Counted from the stretch's first letter, positions 1 to 12,769 are shown. The stretch: DNA of 41,895 bases from Candidatus Altimarinota bacterium (GCA_027019405.1 JALUWO010000309.1:1-41895), one strand, 5' to 3'. Notes: a model not told the origin generated them from the sequence alone. Translations and numbers: made by a program.

Positions 1-728
1 CAGATCAATCAAGAAAATATTCTAGAAAATTTTGATAAAATAATTTTTTGAGTAACTTGTCATAAAATAGGTAGGTGTAATAAAAATTTATCAAATAAAT
101 ATTGTCATGTTGGTGTTTTTGTCCAAATTTTTATTCATATAACAATTGAAACTAATCATAAAATAAGCAATAACCAATTATGGACAAATAAATCTGAAAT
201 AGAGATTAATAATTGAGTAGAAGCAGGAAGAGAAGATTTATCATCAAATATATCTAAAAGTTTAGGTACAACCATAGTCATCATAACAAATACTACACCA
301 ATAACTACAAGTATAATAAAAGCTGGGTAAGTCAAAGCTGATTTTAATTTTCCTGTCATTGATGCTACTTTTTCAACTTGAATAGCTAAATCATTTAAAG
401 CTACATTTAACTTTCAAGTTTTTTCTCAAGACTTTACTATTCAGATTTCTGCTTTTGAAAAAGAATTAGGATACATGGCTAAACATTCTGATAAAGTCCT
501 TCATTCTTTTAATTCTTCACCAAAAACTCACAAAACTTTTTTAAATGCAGGATTTTTTTCTTGAGATTCAAGTACTCAAATAGATCTAACTAAACTCATT
601 CAAGCATTTACCATTGTTGCTAACAACCTATAAAAAACTACTTTTTCAGAAGTTTTTATTTTTTGTAAAGACAATAAATAATCATTTATTGAATCTAAAA
701 ATCATATATTTTTTTTCTTTTCTTTCAT
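1..728 (-). CDS. pilC: Type IV pilus inner-membrane platform protein PilC/GspF (3' end outside window)
   Basis: Platform protein of the type IV pilus/type II secretion machine in the cytoplasmic membrane; partner of the PilB ATPase encoded just upstream. With UGA read as Gly the frame is continuous and gives the family signatures FYRLLATMVNAG (near residue 30), EIGIVKSGEKTGKL and, after a long hydrophobic segment (ALTYPAFIILVVIGVVFVMM), the start of the second repeat, HLPILGQVTQKIILSKFSR. The first ATG after an in-frame TAA is at 728. The protein starts directly at the helical domain and lacks the roughly 60-residue N-terminal domain usual in PilC/GspF. The stop of pilB lies 28 bases upstream, so the two are probably cotranscribed. 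The C-terminal part lies beyond base 1. Identification is secure. Confidence 0.93.
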
Positions 729-756
729 AATGAAAATATTATTTTTTTATTATTTT

Positions 757-2022
757 TTATTCTCCTTGTGTTTTTGATACTCTATAAACTTCTTCTAAAG
801 AAGTTTCTCAATTTAAAGCTTTCATGATTCAATCTTGTTCTAAACTTATCATTCAATCTTTTATTGCTTGAATATTTATAGAAAAAGCTGAATCTCAATT
901 TAAAATCATTTTTTTAACTCAAGGAGTAATTTCAAGTACTTCATATATACCAACCCTTCACTTATATCAAATATTATCACATTTGTCACATCAAACTGGT
1001 TTATAAAAAAATGGATTTTTTAATTTATCTCAAACTCTATTTTTTAATTCTTCTTTTGATGTAGCTGAAATAGCTCTTTTTACATTTTTTAATGTTTCAC
1101 TACCTATTTGAGATAAACTTATTTTTTGCTTACAATATGGACACAATCTTTTTACTAATCTCTGAGCAATGATAATATTAAAAGATGCTGGAATCAAAAA
1201 TGGTTTTACTCACATATTGACAACTCTTGTTATTGTTTCTGCTGCTGAATTTGTATGTATTGTAGACAACACTAAATGTCATGTCAAAGATGCCTCAATT
1301 GCAATGTCTACTGTTTCCTTATCTCTCATTTCTCATACCATTATAATATCTGGATCTTGTCTAAGAGCAGTTCTTAATCAATATGCAAAAGTATAACCTA
1401 TATCTGGTTTTACCTGAGATTGATTAATTCAATCAACTTGGTTTTCTACAGGATCTTCAAGTGTCATAATATTTACATCTTCTTTATTCAACATAACTAA
1501 ACCAGAATACAATGTTGTAGATTTACCAGATCAAGTTGGTCAAGAAGTTAAGATTATACCATTTGGTAAATTAATAGCCTTTCTTATTAAATCACCATTT
1601 TGTCATTCTATACCTAAATCTTTAAATTCAGGTATTTTCTTAGATTTATCAACAATTCTCATAACTATTTTTTCTCAATGAACTGTTGGTAGAGTAGAGA
1701 CTCTCAGATCAAGTGATTTTTTTTCAATAGTTTTTGAAATCCTACCATCTTGGGGTTTTCTTGATTCATCTATCTTTAAATCTGCTAAAATTTTAAATCT
1801 AGCAATAACTCATTGATGTAAAAAATTTTGATATTCCAATATTTCTCTAAGCTCTCAGTCTACTCTATATCTAAGTCTGACATATTTACTAAGAGGCTCT
1901 AAATGTATATCTGAAGCTCAGATTAATACAGCTGCTAATATAGTATAATCACAAATTTTTTGTATATCATCTCATTTATATACTAAATTTTTCAGTTCAT
2001 TTAATACTTCTTTATAATCCAT
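757..2022 (-). CDS. pilB: Type IV pilus assembly ATPase PilB/GspE
   Basis: Cytoplasmic hexameric ATPase that drives pilus extension through PilC. The 421-residue protein has the N-domain motif SASDIHLEP (about residue 35), Walker A GPTGSGKSTTL (about 160-170, two glycines encoded by TGA), the Asp box with [14 protein letters not shown] (about 225), the His box [13 protein letters not shown] and two CxxC pairs (CPYC near 295, CDKC near 350) of the zinc site found in extension ATPases. It is shorter than the roughly 560 residues of proteobacterial PilB because the first N-terminal domain is absent. The ATG at 2022 follows an in-frame TAA; no clear ribosome binding site is visible. It lies between two membrane-protein genes and pilC in one leftward operon. 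Confidence 0.95.
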
Positions 2023-2049
2023 CTTATAACATTATATAAATTAATTTTA

Positions 2050-3288
2050 TTATTTTTCAAATGAATCTAGTTTCTTACTAATAATCTCAAATATAGACTT
2101 ATAACTACTAACTTTATTATAATTTTTTAATAAATCCTTATTAAGTTGTGTATTTTTTATTATTGATAATATATCTTTAGATATTCATTTTAAATATGTA
2201 TCTATCTCATTTAATTGTCTTAATTTTAATTGATCTTTTTTATTTTTAATTAATAACTTAGCTAATCTTTGTTTTAAATATAAATAATTTGTTGTTTGTA
2301 ATTTTTTAAGTTCAGTTTTATTATTTGTATTTTTTATACTTGATAATGTATTTAAGATTGTTTCTTTTATCTTATAATTTGGAAGTCATTGTACATAAAA
2401 TAATAAATTTGTATCTAATTTAAAATCTTGATTCTTTTGATAAGTAGTCTTTAAAACATCAATTAAACTTTTATTTTTATTTTCAGCATTTACTGAAGGA
2501 GAACTATCAATATATTTATCCATTTCTATAGATGATAATTCCATAAATTGTGATGAATTCATTATTTTTAAGGTATATTCTCAAGTTTTTTTATTAAATT
2601 CCTTAACAACATATCATTTTTTATATATTTCTTGTAAAAAATTTATTATATCTTTTTTCTTTCATTCTATACTCAATGGAAGTTTTATAACATATATATC
2701 TGATCATAAATCTGAATTCATATTATGTGTATTACTATACTCTTTTACTTTTTTTATGTCTTTTATTCATATTGGACTTTCTGTAGTTAAGTTATATTTA
2801 TATAACAAATCTTCAATATTATTAATAAATTTAAAATCACTCATTTGTCATTCATCAACTCCTCAATTCTCAGTATATATAGGTAATATACTTAAAATTT
2901 CTTTTTGTTTTTTATCATACTTATCCTTTAACTCACCTTTTAATTGTTCATCAAGATTATTTAAAAAATCCTTATAAAGTTTATTTTTTTCTCATGTTCA
3001 ACTTGTTGAATTTATAAAATATTTATTATAAAAATCAGGTGAAATTTTTAATAAAATTTTCTTTTGATAAGTAGTTGTATCTGGTGAATGCATAGATTTA
3101 AAATCTTTATAACTAAGTCATCTTTGTACCAAAAGATTATAAGATACTTTTAATTTTCATAAAACTGTTTTTTCATCTTCTATAGAAAAAATAGATGGAA
3201 CAAAATAAAATATAACTAAGGATATTAATACAGTAGCAATAATTATATTAATTATTAATCAAAGTATAATTGCATTTTTATTTCTCAT
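2050..3288 (-). CDS. Single-pass membrane protein, unknown, in pilus operon
   Basis: I do not recognise this family. The 412-residue product has a short positive N-terminus (MRNKN), one transmembrane helix at about residues 6-32 and then a long polar, Lys/Asn-rich region that should lie outside the membrane. It begins 8 bases after the stop of the preceding gene and ends 27 bases before pilB, so it belongs to the pilus operon. Topology (short cytoplasmic tail, one helix, large outer domain) is that of PilN/PilO-type alignment-complex proteins, which usually sit next to pilB/pilC, but no sequence motif supports that; it is inference from place and topology. TGA codons occur throughout, as in the neighbours. 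Confidence 0.8.
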
Positions 3289-3296
3289 TTTTTATA

Positions 3297-4202
3297 TTAA
3301 TTATTATTTAAATTTAATTCTTTTTTTACTAATTCAATACTAAATGGTGTTTTATATGAATAACTTCACTCACCAGCAATAGATTGAATTTTAAAAACTT
3401 TTTGTTTATGTATTAATGAAAAATCATTTTGTTTTTCTAGAAAATTTAAAAAACTACTTGCTATTGATATAGATGTTCATCATCTTAAATCATTAACTGA
3501 TTTTCATCAATTAAATCAAGGAATTGTTCTATCCCATAATGAAGAATATGCAAAACAATTAGCTGTCAATTTAGAATTTGTTACTTCAACATTATTACAT
3601 TGAATTTTTAACCTATCATTTCATAAAAAATTATTTTTTATTCTATCAAAATCTTCTAATAATTTTAATGGATTCTTTTTATTTTGTGATTTATCCAATA
3701 AAAAAACAACCTCTTTAGAATTTATAAAATCCTTCATAGTATAATAATCTGTTACAACTTTTAATAAATGTGAATAAATAATATTTTTTTTCTGATTAAA
3801 TGATGATTCATACACTTCTTCTGCAAGTTTTATAGATGGACATCATGAAATAGATCAAGATAATGAATTTACATCATCATAAGTTACATTATCTCATAAA
3901 AAAACAGAACAAATAGGATTAAATAATTCATAAGATTTATCAGATTTTTGGATATCAATATAAAAATAAATGACAATAATAGATAAAAATACAATAATAT
4001 TTAAAATTTTTAATATACTACTTATCAATTTTAAATAATACAATGAATCTTTTTGTATCTCATTTTGTTTCTTATCTATATCTTTTTCCATATCTAAATC
4101 ATTCTCAAAATCTTCAAATATATTTGATACAGAAAAATCTTCATTTTCTGATGAAGAATTAACATCTGTCTTTGTATTTTCTAAATTTTCTTTATTTGTC
4201 AT
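3297..4202 (-). CDS. Single-pass membrane protein with acidic cytoplasmic tail, unknown
   Basis: Unrecognised 301-residue protein, first gene of the leftward pilus operon. Residues 1-60 are strongly acidic and polar (many E, D, N, S), followed by one hydrophobic helix at about 60-85 (LKILNIIVFLSIIVIYFYI) and an outer domain of about 210 residues with three cysteines (near residues 99, 118 and in the second half CNN...NCF). The start at 4202 is the only ATG at the head of the frame. Its stop lies 8 bases before the next gene, which has the same bitopic layout; the pair may work together in the pilus machine. This last point is inference from operon position only. Confidence 0.78.
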
Positions 4203-4282
4203 AGTTAAAACTATTTAAAAATTATTATATCAATATAATATCATATTATTAAGCTAAAAACAAAAAAATAAAACTTTACATT

Positions 4283-6931
4283 TTATTTTTTTTGTTTTAT
4301 ATATGTCTTTAATATACTAAAAAAGTCATTACTACTAGATTGTTTATAATTTATACTACTTGGAAATGCTGAAAAAATATATTTTCACCAATTAGTTGAA
4401 TATATTCTATCATCTAAAAAAACAACAACTCATGTATCTTTTTTTGTTCTAATTAATCTTCAAAATCCTTGTTTTAATTTTAAAATAGCTTTAGGCATTG
4501 AATATTGTTGAAAAGAATTATCAAATAATTGACTTCTTGCTTGAAAAATAGGATCATTTGGTACCATAAAAGGTATTTTATGAATAATTAAGTATCTTAA
4601 ATCATTTCAAGGAATATCAATTCATTCCCAAAAAGTATCAGTTCATAAAATAATAGATTTATTTGATTCTTTTTTAAAAGAATCTATCATTTTATATTTT
4701 CATCAAGTAATTCATTGAGCATATAAATTTATATTTTTCTTTTTTAATATATTATTTATTCTTAAAAAAGTTTCTTTAATCATATAAAATGATGTAAATA
4801 AAACTAAAGTTTGTCATTTAACTATAAGTAAAAACTTTTTTAAAAAATCAATTACATCATCTTGATTATATTTTATATGTCATAAATCATTTGGTATAAA
4901 AAGTAATGATTGTCTACTATAATCAAAATCAGAATCTAATTCATAAAATTTAAATCCATCTAAATCAAGAATATCCTTTATATAATCAAAACTATTTAAT
5001 GTTTTTAAAGTTGCACTTGTCAAAATACAACTGTCTAACTTTGTCCATAATCTATCTTTTAAATATTTTCATGGATTCAAAACAGTATAATCTATATAAA
5101 ATTTATTAGTATTATTATTTAAAATAATAATAGAATCTTTTACTTTATCTTTATCTAAAAGTATATTTAATATTAAATCTAAATTATCTAAAAATAACAT
5201 ATATTTATTTAACTCAATAAATATTTCATCTGGAAGAATAGATAAAGAGTCTTTAATATTTAAAATTTTAGACAATATAGACAATATAATTGTTTTTATA
5301 TCAATATCTCAAATATAATCTTGATAAAAATCTTGCTTTAATAAAGTATTTTTATGTTTTTCTCCTGACTTTATTTTAGTATTTAAATAATCATTATAAA
5401 TAGAAAATAAATTATCTAAATCAAATAAAATATTTTCACAATTAATATTAAATGATTCAATTTTTATATGATTTTTATTTAAAATAATATTTATTTTATC
5501 AAAAATATTATTTAAATCTATTATAGAAATAGTTTTTTTTAATGAATTTGTTACTATATCTTCAAGAGTATGTGATTCATCTAAAATTAGATTTTTTACT
5601 TTTCATAAAATAGAACCTTCTATATCTATATCTTGAAATAAAATATTATTATTTATAATAACAATATCTGATGTTTTGGCTTTTTTTCTTTGAATAACTA
5701 ATGGTTCTCTATTTGAGTAAGGATTTTTATTTGAAAAAGTAAGTAAACTATCTGCATTTATATCATTTCTCATATAATATTCTCATGATATAAAATTTAA
5801 TTCATCTAATTCAAAACTATTAGTTTTAAATAACCATAAAACTATTTTTCATAAAAAACTTGTTTTATTCTCATCAAAATAATCATTTTCATCAAAAAAA
5901 TTTAAAAAATTATAAATTCAAAAATAATTTGATTTTCATTTTAATTTAGAATAACTAAAACTTATATCTAATTTTCTTTCCAAATAATCTAAATCTTTAT
6001 AAAAGATTTGATCCTGTAGAGTTTTTGTTGAAGTTGATATAAAAACCTGTTCTCAAGTTTTTATAGAATAAATAATAGAAGGAATTAAATATGCAAATGT
6101 TTTTCAAACTCAAGTTGGTGCTTCAATAACTCATTTTAAATTATTATTTAAAGAATCTTTAATAATATCAGACATAATTATTTGATTATCTCTAATTTCA
6201 AGATCTTTTACATTGTCTATTATAGATTCAAAATTTATTTTATTATTATTCTGTTTATCTTTTATAATCCTTACCTTCTTCTCTATTTTTTTAAATAATC
6301 AAACAATATATTTTAAAAAAATAGTTTTGTCTATATTGTCTACATTAAATAAATAATTTTTATAAATATAATTAAATCAATTATCAAGTGATTTAGAAAA
6401 AATATATGATAAAAGTTCTTTTTGTTTTTTTTCTAAAGTATTTAATTTAGTTATTTGAAATTTAAATAATTCAATAGTTGATTTTGCATTATTAATAACT
6501 CCATTTAATCAATTATTAGTTAAATTATAATTATTAATTAATGCATCTAAATTTAATGAATGGTTTTCATAAAATAAAATATTAGCTAAAAAATATGTAT
6601 CAATTAATATATTATTTTTTAAATTTATATTATTATTTAATAAAAATTTTATATCAAAAGAAATATTATGTCATAAAATTGGTAACTCTCATATGAAATC
6701 TATAATTTTATCTTTTAAATCATTTATTTCTGGTTTTAAATCAACATCTAAATTTGAAATATTTGTTAAATCAGTAATTAATTCAGGAATATCAATTCTT
6801 GGATTAACTAAACTAGAAAAAGTATCTATTATACTAAAATCTTTTTTATTAAATTTTATCATTACTATTTCAATAATTTTATCATTATTATAATCAAGTC
6901 ATGTTGTTTTTATACTCAAGGATATTAACAT
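4283..6931 (-). CDS. dinG: DinG-family DNA helicase with degenerate N-terminal exonuclease domain
   Basis: Superfamily 2 XPD/DinG-type helicase of 882 residues. Residues 1-170 form a DnaQ-like domain (start SLSIKTTGLD; GHNISFDIKFL near 90; NNAKSTIELF near 145); about 270-283 is Walker A (EAPTGVGKT), near 450 the DESH box, near 823 motif VI (QGFGRLIRT). Family layout is that of Gram-positive DinG. In the exonuclease part the catalytic D-x-E of motif I is S-x-K and the Asp of motif III is Asn, so nuclease activity is unlikely. The sequence KGKSNYFGIYNF, where related helicases carry the first Fe-S cysteine, has no cysteine. Single gene, divergent from the next gene on the right. Confidence 0.9.
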
Positions 6932-6948
6932 TTTATAATAAAAATTAA

Positions 6949-6976
6949 TTGAAATAAATAAAATCTATATTATAAT
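6949..6976 (+). promoter_or_regulatory. Probable sigma-70 type promoter
   Basis: TTGAAA (6949-6954), 16-base spacer, TATAAT (6971-6976); a start of transcription near 6983 would give a leader of about 23 bases ahead of the ATG at 7006. In such AT-rich sequence -10-like boxes are common, so this rests on the pair of boxes with correct spacing in a 74-base divergent gap. Confidence 0.5.
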
Positions 6977-7005
6977 AACAAAAATAAAGATAAAATAAAT
7001 AAAAA

Positions 7006-7674
7006 ATGAAAAAAATACTAATAACATTAATTATATGAATATATATATTTTGAAATATATGTTCATCTTTTTGATATTATTATCCTTCACATAATATTCA
7101 GATTAGTATACAAACAAAAAAAACAGCTATTTTATTAGAAAAACATGTATTAAAACTGGAAAAAGAAATACTATATTATCAAAAAAAATTAAATTTAATT
7201 AATGATGATAAAATAAATAATTGGATATATGATATAAAAAAAATCAAAAACTGACTTGATGCAATAAAATATGATAAAATTGACTGATTAAAAGCAAATA
7301 TACTTATAAAAGCTATTATAAATAAATTAAAATCAATAAATATTCAATTAAAACCATATTTTAAAAAACAATTATTAAAGAATATAAAAAAAATAAATAT
7401 TATTAAAAATAAAATAAATAAACAAATTAAAAACTTTAATAATAAACTACAACAAGCTATAATAAAAGTTGCAAAAAATATAAAAAGCAAAAAAAATATT
7501 ACATCTAAAAATAAAGCAGTATTATTTCATTTAAATAATTTAAAAAAATATAGTATAAATTTAGATTTATTTAAAGATAAAAAATTTTATAGTATAAAAG
7601 AATTAAAAAATTTTTTGATAAATAATATAAAATGAATATCAACACAAATAAATCAAATAAAAAAATTATTATAA
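7006..7674 (+). CDS. Exported lysine-rich helical protein, unknown
   Basis: A 222-residue protein that I cannot assign. Residues 1-24 are a typical export signal (MKK, then ILITLIIGIYIFGNICSSF), followed by a Tyr/Ser stretch and then an almost entirely helical, Lys/Asn/Ile-rich body with heptad-like spacing (for example LLEKHVLKLEKEILYYQKKL), suggesting coiled coil on the cell surface. It has no cysteine near a lipobox consensus strong enough to call a lipoprotein. It is a single-gene unit with its own promoter and a strong terminator, divergent from dinG. Confidence 0.75.
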
Positions 7675-7712
7675 AAAATAGTTAAATATATTAATATATT
7701 TAACTATTTTTT
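7673..7712. terminator. Bidirectional rho-independent terminator
   Basis: Perfect inverted repeat: A-run, TAGTTAAATATA / TATATTTAACTA, T-run, lying between the convergent genes ending at 7674 and 7719. It works on paper for both strands. Confidence 0.85.
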
Positions 7713-7718
7713 ATAATT

Positions 7719-8438
7719 CTATATTTCCCTTTTTACTCCTAATATATCAAATAAATTATCTATTTGCTTATTTGATAAATGTTTATATTCTCAAATATTT
7801 AATTTTCATAATTCTATATTTTCAATCCTAATTCTTTTTAATTTTTTTACTCTAGATCATACTTTTTCAACCATTCTTCTTATTTGTCTATTTTTTCATT
7901 CAGTTATTATTATAGAAAATTTTGATATAGATAATCTAGTTATAATTGCTTTTTTAGTTATAGATCCTAAAATAAATAATCATTTTCTCATTTTTTCTAA
8001 TGCTTCATCTTTTATTGGTCAATATGTTTCAACAATATATTCTTTTTTATGATTATATCTAGGATGCATTAAATAATTTGCTAACCTTCAATCATTTGTA
8101 AGAAGAATTAATCAAGTAGTATCTTTATCTAATCTTCATATAGGAAAAACTCTTTGTTTTATATCTACTATGTCTAATATGTTTCTTTCATCATGTTGAG
8201 CACATGTTGTAACTATTCCCTTTGGTTTATTAAATTTATAATATACTAATTTTTTTTGATCTTGAATAATCTTATCTAATAATTCTACCTTGTCTATATT
8301 ACTGTCTATAATCTGTCCAATATGTGCAATTTTTCAATTAACTTTAACTAATCATTTTTCAATATATTCTTCAGCTTTTCTTCTAGAACAAATTCAAGCT
8401 TGACTCATATATTTTTGTAATCTCATTTTTTCTCACAT
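7719..8438 (-). CDS. rluB: rRNA pseudouridine synthase, RsuA/RluB family
   Basis: Converts a uridine of ribosomal RNA to pseudouridine. The 239-residue protein has an N-terminal S4 RNA-binding domain (RLQKYMSQAGICSRRKAEEY, residues 6-25), the family active-site motif GRLDKDTTGLILLTNDG (about 100-118; the Asp is the catalytic nucleophile) and the C-terminal EGKNRQIRRM. Whether the target is 16S or 23S rRNA cannot be told from sequence alone. Two in-frame ATGs at 8438 and 8426 are possible; the first is 9 bases after the murB stop, and no ribosome binding site decides between them. It ends with TAG, one of few in this window. Confidence 0.88.
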
Positions 8439-8447
8439 ATATATTTA

Positions 8448-9332
8448 TTAATTTTTAATTATTTTTACTTCATTTATTAAATCAATATTAAATTGATCTT
8501 TTATTTTTGTTTGAGCTAATTTTATAAGTTTCAATAAATCAGAGTAAGTAGCAGTTCAATCATTCATTAAAAAATTTGCATGTAATTCTGAAAAATATGC
8601 TCATCATATTTTATATCATTTTAATCAAACTTGTTCTATTAAATATCAAGCTGATTGTTCCCTATTTGGATTTTTAAAGAAACTTCAACAAGTATATCAT
8701 GAAGGTTGTTTATTCTTTCTAAAATCAATATTATCAATATCTGAATGATACTTTTCTATTTTCTTTGATAAATCAAAATAAGCTTTTACTAAAAAATATT
8801 TATTTCAATTTTGTTTTAAAATAGAATTTCTATAAGAAAAACACATATCCTTTTTAGACAAAATAGACATATGTCCATTTTCTAAATTTATAACTTCTGC
8901 TTTTAGAAAATTATTTTCAGTTTCAAGTCAAAAACATCAAGCATTTCAATAAATAGCTCATCATATAGTTCATGGTAAACCAATAAATCTATGCCATAAT
9001 TTTTGTCCATAATCTTTTTCTAAACTTTCTGCTATATCTGAAATTAATTCTTGAGAATAAGATTCTAATATTTTTATTTCTTTATCATATTTCCAACCAC
9101 TTAAATTATTTTTTATAATAACTCAATTATATTCATCAAAAGCAAAAAGCATATTAGTCCCCGCTCATATAAATAAGATTTTTAACTTATTTTTATTTGC
9201 AAAACTATTTATTTCTTTTAATTTAGATAAATCATTATTAGTATTTATCTCAAAATAATATTTTGTATTAGCTTTTGTATGAAAATTTGATAGGGAAGTA
9301 ATATCTTTATTTTTTTGTAAATATTTCAACAT
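8448..9332 (-). CDS. murB: UDP-N-acetylenolpyruvoylglucosamine reductase MurB
   Basis: FAD enzyme that reduces the enolpyruvyl ether to UDP-N-acetylmuramate in peptidoglycan precursor synthesis, in the cytoplasm. The 294-residue length and layout are those of short type II MurB. Visible: the FAD-binding stretch GLPGTIGGAIYGNAGCFGLE (about 115-135), FSYRNS with the catalytic Arg (about 165), GCSFFKNP with the serine proton donor (about 214) and SELHANFLMN with the conserved Glu (about 247). It starts 6 bases after the uvrA stop. No other mur gene is adjacent, so placement in the uvrA operon is not a cell-wall cluster. Confidence 0.95.
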
Positions 9333-9338
9333 ATAAAA

Positions 9339-12224
9339 TTATTTATCTAAATATTTTCTAATTGCCTCTGCTGTATAACTAATTTTATTATCTTTGACTT
9401 CTTGTATTGTTCAACTTGCAATTAATTGTCCACCATTATCTCCTCATGTTAGTCATATATCAATAATATAATCTGAATTAATTATCACATCCATATTATG
9501 TTCAATTACTAAAACTGTATTTCATTTGTCTACTAAAGAATGTAATATTGACAATAATTTGTCTACATCTTGAAAATGTAATCCAGTAGTTGGTTCATCT
9601 AATATATAAAAAGTTTTTCAAGTAGATCTTTTAGACAATTCAGTAGACAATTTAATTCTTTGTGATTCTCAACCAGAAAGGGTAGTACTAGCTTGTCATA
9701 ATTTTATATATCATAATCATACATCTTTTATAGTTTTTAATATTCTAATAATTTTAGGGTGATTTGAGAAAAAATCTAAAGCTTCAGATACTGTCATATC
9801 TAAAACATCTGAAATTGTTTTTCATTTATATTTTATCTGTAAAGTCTCTCTATTATATCTCTTTCATAAACATACCTCACATTCTACATATACTGGAGGT
9901 AAAAAATGCATTTCAACTTTTTTAACACCATCTCAATCACAAGATTCACATCTTCAAGACTTTGTATTAAATGAAAATCTTCAAGGTCAATATCATCTAA
10001 TTTGAGCTTCCTGAGTCATAGAAAAAACTTCTCTAATATATGTAAAAACTCAAGTATATGTTGCAGGATTTGATCTAGGAGTTTTTCAAATAGGGGATTG
10101 ATCTATTATAACAACTTTGTCTAAATTTTTAAGTCAAGTTATTTTATCAACTCTACCAACTTTTTGCTTAGCTCTATTTAAATTATTTTGTAAATATTTT
10201 GCCAATATAGAATTTACTAAACTTGATTTTCAGCTTCATGAAACTCAAGTAACAGTTATAAAATTTTTTAATGGTATAGTTACATCTATATTTTTTAAGT
10301 TATGTTCTTTTGCTCAATATATATTTAAAACCTCTCATTTTTTTAATAATTCATCTAAAGATTCTCTTTTTTTTCTTTTTACTATTCTATCTAACTTTAA
10401 TTCTTTACTATTCTCTAAATATGGACCTGTTACAGATTTATCATTTTTAATAATATCATCTAAACTTCATTGTGCAATAATATTTCAACCTTCAACTCAT
10501 GCTCAAGGTCAAACATCTAGTATATAATCAGCATGATGCATTATATCTTCATCATGTTCAACAATAATTAATGTATTTCAAATATCTTTTAATGCCTTTA
10601 AATTATTAATAAGCATATCATTATCTCTAGGATGAAGTCAAATAGATGGTTCATCTAATATATAAATTATTCATTCTAATTTTGTTCATATTTGTGTTGC
10701 CAATCTTATTCTTTGAGATTCTCATCAAGATAAAGTTCAAGATTTTCTAGAAATAGTTATATAATTTAATCATACTCAAGCTAAAAATTCTAATCTTTCA
10801 ATTGCATTGGATAAAGGTTTTGATATTAATTCTTTATTACTTTTGGATAATTTCAATCATTTTAAAAAATCTAAAGCTTTATCAACTGATAAATCTGATA
10901 ATTCTCAAATATTTAATCAATTTAAATAAACAGATAAACTTTCTTCTTTTAGTCTATATCAATTACATTTAGGACAATCTATTTCTGTAATAAAATCATC
11001 ATAATTTCATTTTTCATTTCATCAATCATAATATCTTCTTTCTAATGTATTTATAACTCATTCAAATCTTGAACTATAAGTTTTTGTTTCATTATAATCA
11101 TTTTTATAATGTATATCATATTTTTTATCTCATGTTCAATATAAAATTAAATCTTTTTCTTTTTTTGATAATTCTTTATATGCTATATTCAAATTTAAAT
11201 TATAATCTTTTGCTATTTCTTTTAAAAAAGCAAAAAAGTAATTACCTCAAAATCAAGGAGCAATTACTGCTCATTCAAGTAAACTTAAATTTTGATTAAT
11301 TATATTTTCTTCTAAAAATACCATTTTTTGTCAAAGACCATGACAACTTGGACAAGCTCAATTATGACTATTAAAGGAAAAACTAGATATAGTCAATTTT
11401 TCAGGAATATGTCAACAATTGGAACATACAAATATATTTGAAAATTTATAAGTTTTATCTTCAAGTATTTCTATATCTACTAATCAATGTCATATTTTAA
11501 AAGCTAAAGATAAACTATCTTTTAACCTTTTTGTATCTGATGAATTTAAATCATTATAATCACTTATAATTAATCTGTCTATAATAATGTCTATATTGTC
11601 TATATTATTTCATTCTAAATCACTAGTAAATTCTGAATTTATAGTAAAAACTGTATTATTGATTGAAAATCTTATAAATCATAATCATAAGACTTCATTT
11701 TTAATTTTATCAAAAATATTTTTATCTAATATCTTTCATATAAATTCATCTCATATAATAGGTGATTTAATTAAAAACTTTTTTCATTTTTCTTGATTAG
11801 ATAAAAAATCTATAAGCTCATTTAATGAATCTTTTTTTACTATTGATCAACATTTAATACATTTCCTTTCAGCTACATTTAAATATAATAACTTATAATA
11901 ATCATAAATTTCTGTAATTGTTCAAACTGTTGATCTTGGATTTTTAGAAGTAGTTTTTTGTTCAATAGCAATAGTAGGAGACAATCACTTTATTTCATCA
12001 ACAATAGCTTCTTCTTTTAATCATCAAATAAACATCCTAGCATAAGAACTAAGACTTTCTAAATATTTTTGTTGTCAAATACTATAAATTGTATTAAAAG
12101 CAAGAGAAGATTTTCAACTTCCTGACAATCATGTAATAACAGTTATTTTATTTTTTGGAATTTTTACACTTACATTTTTTAAATTATGTGTTCTTGCTCA
12201 AATTACTTCTAAAAATTTTGACAT
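9339..12224 (-). CDS. uvrA: Excinuclease ABC subunit A
   Basis: DNA damage sensor of nucleotide excision repair; dimeric ABC-type ATPase that loads UvrB. At 961 residues it is full length. Two ABC modules: Walker A GLSGSGKSSLAF near residue 32 and GVSGSGKSSLVN near 660; signature LSGGESQRI(R/K)LA twice; Walker B ILDEPS and ILDEPT. Zinc-binding CxxC pairs are present in the first insertion (CIKC, then CSNC and CPSC) and in the C-terminal insertion (CESC, CEVC). Many motif glycines are TGA. The product would need UvrB and UvrC from elsewhere. Start at 12224 gives [17 protein letters not shown], the usual family N-terminus. Confidence 0.97.
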
Positions 12225-12274
12225 ATAAAAAAACTTAATAATATTAAGCTTTAATTATATTGATTTTTAAAAAT

Positions 12275-12769
12275 TTACAAGATTTTAGGATTTAAGTATT
12301 CTAAAATAATAAGTTTTTTAATTTTATCTAATTCATAGTTAAATTCTTTATTTATATTTCATAATAATTTCCATTTTTTAGTTTTTTTATCTTGAATAAA
12401 AATATTTTTATCCAAAATAACATGTTCAACTCTTTTTAATTTATCATCATCACTAAAATCTCAAGTTATCATATCTGAAATTTTATAAGTAAAATGTAAT
12501 TTATAACTATTTTTTCTAAATCATCATATATATAAATAAATATATGCTTCTGATTCATTTATGTATTTATCACTTACTTTATAAATGAAAATATTATTAT
12601 TATTTATATTTCAAATTTTAACTTTATCTCAGCTACATTTTTCATCATCTATTCAATGATTTAATAATATATCATCTACATAATTTTTTAATAATTCATC
12701 TTCAGAACAATAATCTTTAAAACTAGGAACATCTTTTCTATTTTTTATTTGTTCTTTTAAATATTCCAT
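12275..12769 (-). CDS. Hypothetical soluble protein
   Basis: Unrecognised 164-residue protein, acidic at the N-terminus (about residues 18-50) and basic at the C-terminus, with no signal peptide or membrane helix. The middle contains a run of alternating aromatic and polar residues (YIYLYIGGFRKNSYKLHYTF) suggestive of beta strands. It sits between comFC and uvrA on the same strand with gaps of 65 and 50 bases. The in-frame TGA codons and clean start and stop support it as a gene. Confidence 0.7.

Noticed and set aside
10117-10527. 136-codon frame on the plus strand
   Set aside because: Antisense to the second ABC module of uvrA; a shadow of its codon pattern.
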